A DNA stretch of 64,000 nucleotides from NCBI RefSeq assembly GCF_050947335.1, contig NW_027473499.1, positions 62,001-126,000 on the forward strand, written 5' to 3'. The stretch comes from Megachile rotundata. Lineage: Eukaryota > Arthropoda > Insecta > Hymenoptera > Megachilidae. The notes below the pieces were generated by a model. That model saw only the letters and a list, made by a program, of their open reading frames with translations. It made no database searches and was not told the origin of the DNA. Shown here piece by piece: positions 51,095 to 61,964 of the stretch. Position 1 is the first letter of the stretch, and the number at the start of each line of letters is the position of its first letter. Position numbers and translations under genes: made by a program.

Positions 51095-51781
51095 CGAATT
51101 ATGCTCATTTTCGCACGATTCGGCCTCTAATTCGCACATATCCGCTGTAATTCGACTCTGTACTATCTAGTTATGTTAAGTTATCGTAACTGAGCACAAT
51201 TCGACACCACAATGAACAATTTTGCTCGTTTTGCACGAATTATGCTCATTTTCGAACGATTCAGCCTCTAATTCGCACATATCCGCTGTAATTCGACTCT
51301 GTACTATCTAGTTATGTTAAGTTATCGTAACTGAGCACAATTCGACACCACAATGAACAATTTTGCTCGTAATGAACGAATTATGCTCATTTTCGCACGA
51401 TTCAGCCTCTAATTCGCACATATCCGCTGTAATTCGACTCTGTACTATCTAGTTATGTTAAGTTATCCTGTCTGAGCACAATTCAACACCACAATGAACA
51501 ATTTTGCTCGTTTTGCACGAATTTTGCTCGTTTTGAACGAATTTTGCTCATTTTCGAACGATTCAGCCCCTAATTCGCACATATCCGCTGTATTTCGACT
51601 CTGTACTATCTAGTTATTTTAAGTTATCCTATCTGAGCACAATTCGACACCACAATGAACAATTTTGCTCGTTTTGCACGAATTATGCTCATTTTCGCAC
51701 GATTCAGCCTCTAATTCGCACATATCCGCTGCAATTCGACTCTGTACTATTTAGTTGTGTTAAGTTATCCTATCTGAACAC
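51095..51781 (+). repeat. Connecting stretch, mixed monomers
   Basis: About five monomers: CGGCC, two TCGTAAC monomers, a CCTGTCTGAG long monomer near 51,520, the TTATTTTAAG monomer, then GCAATTCG with TATTTAGTTGTG near 51,750 (TTTAG for TCTAG, private). No gene was seen. Confidence 0.7.
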
Positions 51782-54117
51782 AATTCGACACCACAATGAA
51801 CAATTTTGCTCGTTTTGCACGAATTATGCTCATTTTCGCACGATTCAGCCTCTAATTCGCACATATCCGCTGTAATTCGACTCTGTACTATCTAGTTATG
51901 TTAAGTTATCCTATCTGAGCACAATTCAACACCACAATGAACAATTTTGCTCGTTTTGCACGAATTTTGCTCGTTTTGAACGAATTTTGCTCATTTTCGA
52001 ACGATTCAGCCTCTAATTCGCACATATCCGCTATATTTCGACTCTGTACTATCGAGTTATGTTAAGTTATCCTATCTGAGCACAATTCGACACCACAATG
52101 AACAATTTTGCTCGTTTTGCACGAATTATGCTCATTTTCGTACGATTCAGCCCCTAATTCGCACATATCCGCTGTAATTCGACTCTGTACTATCTAGTTA
52201 TGTTAAGTTATCCTATCTGAGCACAATTCGACACCACAATGATCAATTTTGCTCGTAATGAACGAATTATGCTCATTTTCGCACGATTCAGCCTCTAATT
52301 CGCACATATCCGCTGTAATTCGACTCTGTACTATCTAGTTATGTTAAGTTATCGTAACTGAGCACAATTCGACACCACAATGAACAGTTTTGCTCGTTTT
52401 GCACGAATTATGCTCATTTTCGCACGATTCAGCCTCTAATTCGCACATATCCGCTGTAATTCGACTCTGTACTATCTAGTTATGTTAAGTTATCCTATCT
52501 GAGCACAATTCAACACCACAATGAACAATTTTGCTCGTTTTGCACGAATTATGCTCATTTTCGCACGATTCAGCCTCTAATTCGCACATATCCGCTGTAA
52601 TTCGACTCTGTACTATCTAGTTATGTTAAGTTATCCTATCTGAGCACAATTCAACACCACAATGAACAATTTTGCTCGTTTTGCACGAATTATGCTCATG
52701 TTCGCACGATTCAGCCTCTAATTCGCACATATCCGCTGTAATTCGACTCTGTACTATCTAGTTATGTTAAGTTATCCTATGTGAGCACAATTCGACACCA
52801 CAATGAACAATTTTGCTCGTAATGAACGAATTATGCTCATTTTCGCACGATTCAGCCTCTAATTCGCACGTATCCGCTGTAATTCGACTCTGTACTATCT
52901 AGTTATGTTAAGTTATCGTAACTGAGCACAATTCGACACCACAATGAACAATTTTGCTCGTAATGAACGAATTATGCTCATTTTCGCACGATTCAGCCTC
53001 TAATTCGCACATATCCGCTGTAATTTGACTCTGTACTATCTAGGCATGTTAAGTTATCGTAACTGAGCACAATTCAACACCACAATGAACAATTTTGCTC
53101 GTTTTGCACGAATTTTGCTCGTTTTGAACGAATTTTGCTCATTTTCGAACGATTCAGCCTCTAATTCGCACATATCCGCTGTATTTCGACTCTGTACTAT
53201 CTAGTTATGTTAAGTAATCCTATCTGAGCACAATTCGACACCACAATGAACAATTTTGCTCGTTTTGCACGAATTATGCTCATTTTCGCACGATTCGGCC
53301 TCTAATTCGCACATATCCGCTGTAATTCGACTCTGTACTATCTAGTTATGTTAAGTTATCCTATCTGAGCACAATTCAACACCACAATGAACAATTTTGC
53401 TCGTTTTGCACGAATTATGCTCATTTTCGCACGATTCAGCCTCTAATTCGCACATATCCGCTGTAATTCGACTCTGTACTATCTAGTTATGTTAAGTTAT
53501 CCTATCTGAGCACAATTCAACACCACAATGAACAATTTTGCTCGTTTTGCACGAATTTTGCTCGTTTTGAACGAATTTTGCTCATTTTCGAACGATTCAG
53601 CCTCTAATTCGCACATATCCGCTGTAATTCGACTCTGTACTATCTAGTCATGTTAAGTTATCGTAACTGAGCACAATTCAACACCACAATGAACAATTTT
53701 GCTCGTTTTGAACGAATTATGCTCATTTTCGCACGATTCAGCCTCTAATTCGCACATACCCGCTGTAATTCGACTCTGTACTATCCAGTCATGTTAAGTT
53801 ATCGTAACTGAGCACAATTCAACACCACAATGAGCAATTTTGCTCGTTTTGAACGAATTATGCTCATTTTCGCACGATTCAGCCTCTAATTCGCACATAT
53901 CCGCTGTAATTCGACTCTGTACTATCTAGTTATGTTAAGTTATCCTGTCTGAGCACAATTCAACACCACAATGAACAATTTTGCTCGTTTTGCACGAATT
54001 TTGCTCGTTTTGAACGAATTTTGCTCATTTTCGAACGATTCAGCCTCTAATTCGCACATATCCGCTGTATTTCGACTCTGTACTATCTAGTTATGTTAAG
54101 TTATCCTATCTGAGCAC
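51782..54117 (+). repeat. 2,336-bp unit, left copy (16 monomers)
   Basis: Sixteen monomers, four long. It is followed directly by a second copy. Shared markers at 2,336 bp are CTATATTTCG (52,033 and 54,369), ATGATCAATTTTG (52,241 and 54,577), CCTATGTGAG, GCACGTATCC (52,868 and 55,204), GTAATTTGACTC/TAGGCATG, CATACCCGCTG and ATGAGCAATTTTG. Confidence 0.85.
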
Positions 54118-56562
54118 AATTCGACACCACAATGAACAATTTTGCTCGTTTTGCACGAATTATGCTCATTTTCGCACGATTCAGCCTCTAATTCGCACAT
54201 ATCCGCTGTAATTCGACTCTGTACTATCTAGTTATGTTAAGTTATCCTATCTGAGCACAATTCAACACCACAATGAACAATTTTGCTCGTTTTGCACGAA
54301 TTTTGCTCGTTTTGAACGAATTTTGCTCATTTTCGAACGATTCAGCCTCTAATTCGCACATATCCGCTATATTTCGACTCTGTACTATCGAGTTATGTTA
54401 AGTTATCCTATCTGAGCACAATTCGACACCACAATGAACAATTTTGCTCGTTTTGCACGGATTATGCTCATTTTCGTACGATTCAGCCCCTAATTCGCAC
54501 ATATCCGCTGTAATTCGACTCTGTACTATCTAGTTATGTTAAGTTATCCTATCTGAGCACAATTCGACACCACAATGATCAATTTTGCTCGTAATGAACG
54601 AATTATGCTCATTTTCGCACGATTCGGCCTCTAATTCGCACATATCCGCTGTAATTCGACTCTGTACTATCTAGTTATGTTAAGTTATCGTAACTGAGCA
54701 CAATTCGACACCACAATGAACAGTTTTGCTCGTTTTGCACGAATTATGCTCATTTTCGCACGATTCAGCCTCTAATTCGCACATATCCGCTGTAATTCGA
54801 CTCTGTACTATCTAGTTATGTTAAGTTATCCTATCTGAGCACAATTCAACACCACAATGAACAATTTTGCTCGTTTTGCACGAATTATGCTCATTTTCGC
54901 ACGATTCAGCCTCTAATTCGCACATATCCGCTGTAATTCGACTCTGTACTATCTAGTTATGTTAAGTTATCCTATCTGAGCACAATTCAACACCACAATG
55001 AACAATTTTGCTCGTTTTGCACGAATTATGCTCATGTTCGCACGATTCAGCCTCTAATTCGCACATATCCGCTGTAATTCGACTCTGTACTATCTAGTTA
55101 TGTTAAGTTATCCTATGTGAGCACAATTCGACACCACAATGAACAATTTTGCTCGTAATGAACGAATTATGCTCATTTTCGCACGATTCAGCCTCTAATT
55201 CGCACGTATCCGCTGTAATTCGACTCTGTACTATCTAGTTATGTTAAGTTATCGTAACTGAGCACAATTCGACACCACAATGAACAATTTTGCTCGTAAT
55301 GAACGAATTATGCTCATTTTCGCACGATTCAGCCTCTAATTCGCACATATCCGCTGTAATTTGACTCTGTACTATCTAGGCATGTTAAGTTATCGTAACT
55401 GAGCACAATTCAACACCACAATGAACAATTTTGCTCGTTTTGCACGAATTTTGCTCGTTTTGAACGAATTTTGCTCATTTTCGAACGATTCAGCCTCTAA
55501 TTCGCACATATCCGCTGTATTTCGACTCTGTACTATCTAGTTATGTTAAGTAATCCTATCTGAGCACAATTCGACACCACAATGAACAATTTTGCTCGTT
55601 TTGCACGAATTATGCTCATTTTCGCACGATTCGGCCTCTAATTCGCACATATCCGCTGTAATTCGACTCTGTACTATCTAGTTATGTTAAGTTATCCTAT
55701 CTGAGCACAATTCAACACCACAATGAACAATTTTGCTCGTTTTGCACGAATTATGCTCATTTTCGCACGATTCAGCCTCTAATTCGCACATATCCGCTGT
55801 AATTCGACTCTGTACTATCTAGTTATGTTAAGTTATCCTATCTGAGCACAATTCAACACCACAATGAACAATTTTGCTCGTTTTGCACGAATTTTGCTCG
55901 TTTTGAACGAATTTTGCTCATTTTCGAACGATTCAGCCTCTAATTCGCACATATCCGCTGTAATTCGACTCTGTACTATCTAGTCATGTTAAGTTATCGT
56001 AACTGAGCACAATTCAACACCACAATGAACAATTTTGCTCGTTTTGAACGAATTATGCTCATTTTCGCACGATTCAGCCTCTAATTCGCACATACCCGCT
56101 GTAATTCGACTCTGTACTATCCAGTCATGTTAAGTTATCGTAACTGAGCACAATTCAACACCACAATGAGCAATTTTGCTCGTTTTGAACGAATTATGCT
56201 CATTTTCGCACGATTCAGCCTCTAATTCGCACATATCCGCTGTAATTCGACTCTGTACTATCTAGTTATGTTAAGTTATCCTGTCTGAGCACAATTCAAC
56301 ACCACAATGAACAATTTTGCTCGTTTTGCACGAATTTTGCTCGTTTTGAACGAATTTTGCTCATTTTCGAACGATTCAGCCTCTAATTCGCACATATCCG
56401 CTGTATTTCGACTCTGTACTATCTAGTTATGTTAAGTTATCCTATCTGAGCACAATTCGACACCACAATGAACAATTTTGCTCGTTTTGCACGAATTATG
56501 CTCATTTTCGCACGATTCAGCCTCTAATTCGCACATATCCGCTGTAATTCGACTCTGTACTA
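54118..56562 (+). repeat. 2,336-bp unit, right copy
   Basis: Near-identical to the left copy. Differences seen include CACGGATTATG near 54,458 and CGATTCGGCC near 54,624, where the left copy has CACGAATTATG-type and CAGCC-type bases. It ends where TATCCAGTCATG (56,563) replaces TATCTAGTTATG. Confidence 0.85.
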
Positions 56563-58339
56563 TCCAGTCATGTTAAGTTATCGTAACTGAGCACAATTCA
56601 ACACCACATTGAACAATTTTGCTCGTTTTGAACGAATTATGCTCATTTTCGAACGATTCAGCCTCTAATTCGCACATATCCGCTGTATTTCGACTCTGTA
56701 CTATCTAGTTATGTTAAGTTATCCTATCTGAGCACAATTCGACACCACAATGAACAATTTTGCTCGTTTGGCACGAATTATGCTCATTTTCGTACGATTC
56801 AGCCCCTAATTCGCACATATCCGCTGTAATTCGACTCTGTACTATCTAGTTATGTTAAGTTATCCTATCTGAGCACAATTCGACACCACAATGAACAATT
56901 TTGCTCGTTTTGCACGAATTTTGCTCGTTTTGAACGAATTTTGCTCATTTTCGATCGATTCAGTCCCTAATTCGCACATATCCGCTGTATTTCGAGTCTG
57001 TACTATCTAGTTATTTTAAGTTATCCTATCTGAGCACAATTCGACACCACAATGAACAATTTTGCTCGTTTTACACGAATTATGCTCATTTTCGCACGAT
57101 TCGGCCTCTAATTCGCACATATCCGCTGCAATTCGACTCTGTACCATCTAGTTATGTTAAGTTATCGTAACTGAGCACAATTCGACACCACAATGAACAA
57201 TTTTGCTCGTTTTGCACGAATTATGCTCATTTTCGCACGATTCAGCCTCTAATTCGCACATTTCCGCTGTAATTCGACTCTGTACTATCTAGTTATGTTA
57301 AGTTATCGTAACTGAGCACAATTCGACACCACAATGAACAATTTTGCTCGTAATGAACGAATTGTGCTCATTTTCGCACGATTCAGCCTCTAATTCGCAC
57401 ATATCCGCTGTAATTCGACTCTGTACTATCTAGTTATGTTAAGTTATCGTAACTGAGCACAATTCGACACCACAATGAACAATTTTGCTCGTTTTGCACG
57501 AATTTTGCTCGTTTTGAACGAATTTTGCTCATTTTCGAACGATTCAGCCTCTAATTCGCACATATCCGCTGTAATTCGACTCTGCACTATCTAGTTGTGT
57601 TAAGTTATCCTATCTGAGCACAATTCGACACCACAATGAACAATTTTGCTCGTTTTGCACGAATTTTGCTCGTTTTGAACGAATTTTGCTCATTTTCGAA
57701 CGATTCAGCCTCTAATTCGCACATATCCGCTGTATTTCGACTCTGTACTATCTAGTTATGTTAAGTTATCCTATCTGAGCACAATTCGACACCACAATGA
57801 ACAATTTTGCTCGTTTTGCACGAATTATGCTCATTTTCGCACGATTCAGCCTCTAATTCGCACATATCCGCTGTAATTCGACTCTGTACTATCCAGTCAT
57901 GTTAAGTTATCGTAACTGAGCACAATTCAACACCACATTGAACAATTTTGCTCGTTTTGAACGAATTATGCTCATTTTCGAACGATTCAGCCTCTAATTC
58001 GCACATATCCGCTGTATTTCGACTCTGTACTATCTAGTTATGTTAAGTTATCCTATCTGAGCACAATTCGACACCACAATGAACAATTTTGCTCGTTTGG
58101 CACGAATTATGCTCATTTTCGTACGATTCAGCCCCTAATTCGCACATATCCGCTGTAATTCGACTCTGTACTATCTAGTTATGTTAAGTTATCCTATCTG
58201 AGCACAATTCGACACCACAATGAACAATTTTGCTCGTAATGAACGAATTATGCTCATTTTCGCACGATTCAGCCTCTATTTCGCACATATCCGCTGTAAT
58301 TCGACTCTGTACTATCTAGTTATGTTAAGTTATCGTGAC
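56563..58339 (+). repeat. Satellite stretch with CACATTGAAC monomers
   Basis: CACCACATTGAAC occurs at 56,609, 57,938 and 61,543, the first two 1,329 bp apart (nine monomers, three long). It includes TTCGATCGATTCAGTCCC near 56,953, a private variant, CACATTTCCGCTG at 57,262, and a pair of long monomers near 57,500/57,660. Confidence 0.75.
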
Positions 58340-61300
58340 TGAGCACAATTCGACACCACAATGAACAATTTTGCTCGTAATGAACGAATTATGCTCATTT
58401 TCGTACGATTCAGCCTCTAATTCGCACATATCCGCTGTAATTCGACTCTGTAGTATCTAGTTATGTTAAGTTATCCTATCTGAGCACAATTCAACACCAC
58501 AATGAACAATTTTGCTCGTTTTGCACGAATTTTGCTCGTTTTGAACGAATTTTGCTCATTTTCGAACGATTCAGCCCCTAATTCGCACATATCCGCTGTA
58601 TTTCGAGTCTGTACTATCTAGTTATTTTAAGTTATCCTATCTGAGCACAATTCGACACCACAATGAACAATTTTGCTCGTTTTACACGAATTATGCTCAT
58701 TTTCGCACGATTCGGCCTCTAATTCGCACATATCCGCTGCAATTCGACTCTGTACCATCTAGTTATGTTAAGTTATCGTAACTGAGCACAATTCGACACC
58801 ACAATGAACAATTTTGCTCGTTTTGCACGAATTATGCTCATTTTCGCACGATTCAGCCTCTAATTCGCACATTTCCGCTGTAATTCGACTCTGTACTATC
58901 TAGTTATGTTAAGTTATCGTAACTGAGCACAATTCGACACCACAATGAACAATTTTGCTCGTAATGAACGAATTGTGCTCATTTTCGCACGATTCAGCCT
59001 CTAATTCGCACATATCCGCTGTAATTCGACTCTGTACTATCTAGTTATGTTAAGTTATCGTAACTGAGCACAATTCGACACCACAATGAACAATTTTGCT
59101 CGTTTTGCACGAATTTTGCTCGTTTTGAACGAACTTTGCTCATTTTCGAACGATTCAGCCTCTAATTCGCACATATCCGCTGTAATTCGACTCTGCACTA
59201 TCTAGTTGTGTTAAGTTATCCTATCTGAGCACAATTCGACACCACAATGAACAATTTTGCTCGTTTTGCACGAATTATGGTCATTTTCGCACGATTCAGC
59301 CTCTAATTCGCACATATCCGCTGTAATTTGACTCTGTAGTATCTAGTTATGTTAAGTTATCCTATCTGAGCACAATTCAACACCACAATGAACAATTTTG
59401 CTCGTTTTGCACGAATTATGCTCATTTTCGAACGATTCAGCCTCTAATTCGCACATATCCGCTGTAATTCGACTCTGCACTATCCAGTCATGTTAAGTTA
59501 TCGTAACTGAGCACAATTCAACACCACAATGAACAATTTTGCTCGTTTTGAACGAATTATGCTCATTTTCGAACGATTCAGCCTCTAATTCGCACATATC
59601 CGCTGTATTTCGACTCTGTACTATCTAGTTATGTTAAGTTATCCTATCTGAGCACAATTCGACACCACAATGAACAATTTTGCTCGTTTTGCACGAATTA
59701 TGCTCATTTTCGTACGATTCAGCCCCTAATTCGCACATATCCGCTGTAATTCGACTCTGTACTATCTAGTTATGTTAAGTTATCCTATCTGAGCACAATT
59801 CGACACCACAATGAACAATTTTGCTCGTTTTGCACGAATTATGCTCATGTTCGCACGATTCAGCCTCTAATTCGCACATATCCGCTGTATTTCGACTCTG
59901 TACTATGTAGTTATGTTAAGTTATCCTATCTGAGCACAATTCGACACCACAATGAACAATTTTGCTCGTTTGGCACGAATTATGCTCGTTTTGAACGAAT
60001 TTTGCTCATTTTCGAACGATTCAGTCCCTAATTCGCACATATCCGCTGTATTTCGAGTCTGTACTATCTAGTTATTTTAAGTTATCCTATCTGAGCACAA
60101 TTCGACACCACAATGAACAATTTTGCTCGTTTTACACGAATTATGCTCATTTTCGCACGATTCGGCCTCTAATTCGCACATATCCGCTGCAATTCGACTC
60201 TGTACTATCTAGTTATGTTAAGTTATCGTAACTGAGCACAATTCGACACCACAATGAACAATTTTGCTCGTTTTGCACGAATTATGCTCATTTTCGCACG
60301 ATTCAGCCTCTAATTCGCACATATCCGCTGTAATTCGACTCTGTACTATCTAGTTATGTTAAGTTATCCTATGTGAGCACAATTCGACACCACAATGAAC
60401 AATTTTGCTCGTTTTGCACGAATTATGCTCATTTTCGCACGATTCAGCCTCTAATTCGCACATATCCGCTGTAATTCGACTCTGTACTATCTAGTTATGT
60501 TAAGTTATCGTAACTGAGCACAATTCGACACCACAATGAACAATTTTGCTCGTAATGAACGAATTATGCTCATTTTCGCACGATTCAGCCTCTATTTCGC
60601 ACATATCCGCTGTAATTCGACTCTGTACTATCTAGTTATGTTAAGTTATCGTGACTGAGCACAATTCGACACCACAATGAACAATTTTGCTCGTAATGAA
60701 CGAATTATGCTCATTTTCGTACGATTCAGCCTCTAATTCGCACATATCCGCTGTAATTCGACTCTGTAGTATCTAGTTATGTTAAGTTATCCTATCTGAG
60801 CACAATTCAACACCACAATGAACAATTTTGCTCGTTTTGCACGAATTTTGCTCGTTTTGAACGAATTTTGCTCATTTTCGAACGATTCAGCCCCTAATTC
60901 GCACATATCCGCTGTATTTCGAGTCTGTACTATCTAGTTATTTTAAGTTATCCTATCTGAGCACAATTCGACTCCACAATGAACAATTTTGCTCGTTTTA
61001 TACGAATTATGCTTATTTTCGCACGATTCGGCCTCTAATTCGCACATATCCGCTGCAATTCGACTCTGTACCATCTAGTTATGTTAAGTTATCGTAACTG
61101 AGCACAATTCGACACCACAATGAACAATTTTGCTCGTTTTGCACGAATTATGCTCATTTTCGCACGATTCAGCCTCTAATTCGCACATTTCCGCTGTAAT
61201 TCGACTCTGTACTATCTAGTTATGTTAAGTTATCGTAACTGAGCACAATTCGACACCACAATGAACAATTTTGCTCGTAATGAACGAATTGTGCTCATTT

Positions 61301-61964
61301 TCGCACGATTCAGCCTCTAATTCGCACATATCCGCTGTAATTCGACTCTGTACTATCTAGTTATGTTAAGTTATCGTAACTGAGCACAATTCGACACCAC
61401 AATGAACAATTTTGATCGTTTTGCACGAATTATGCTCATTTTCGCACGATTCAGCCTCTAATTCGCACATATCCGCTGTAATTCGACTCTGTACTATCCA
61501 GTCATGTTAAGTTATCGTAACTGAGCACAATTCAACACCACATTGAACAATTTTGCTCGTTTTGAACGAATTATGCTCATTTTCGAACGATTCAGCCTCT
61601 AATTCGCACATATCCGCTGTATTTCGACTCTGTACTATCTAGTTATGTTAAGTTATCCTATTTGAGCACAATTCGACACCACAATGAACAATTTTGCTCG
61701 TTTGGCACGAATTATGCTCATTTTCGTACGATTCAGCCCCTAATTCGCACATATCCGCTGTAATTCGACTCTGTACTATCTAGTTATGTTAAGTTATCCT
61801 ATCTGAGCACAATTCGACACCACAATGAACAATTTTGCTCGTTTTGCACGAATTTTGCTCGTTTTGAACGAATTTTGCTCATTTTCGAACGATTCAGTCC
61901 CTAATTCGCACATATCCGCTGTATTTCGAGTCTGTACTATCTAGTTATTTTAAGTTATCCTATC
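58340..61964 (+). repeat. 3,625-bp unit, left copy
   Basis: Repeats at 61,965 onward. Markers are ATGGTCATTTTC (59,280 and 62,905), CACATTTCCG (58,873 and 62,498), TTTGGCACG with CAGTCCC (near 59,975 and 63,600) and CCTATGTG (60,373 and 63,998). Inside it, a 2,316-bp step (CGTGACTGAG at 58,337 and 60,653; CACATTTCCG at 58,873 and 61,189) shows an older nested duplication. GAACTTTGC near 59,131 and TTTTATACG near 60,999 are private. Confidence 0.8.

Noticed and set aside
51782..56562. Treating near-identical large duplications purely as assembly artefacts
   Set aside because: Copies carry private substitutions and indels (for example CACGGATTATG near 54,458 and extra bases at 29,641), so at least several are real separate copies. 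Exact copy number still depends on read support.
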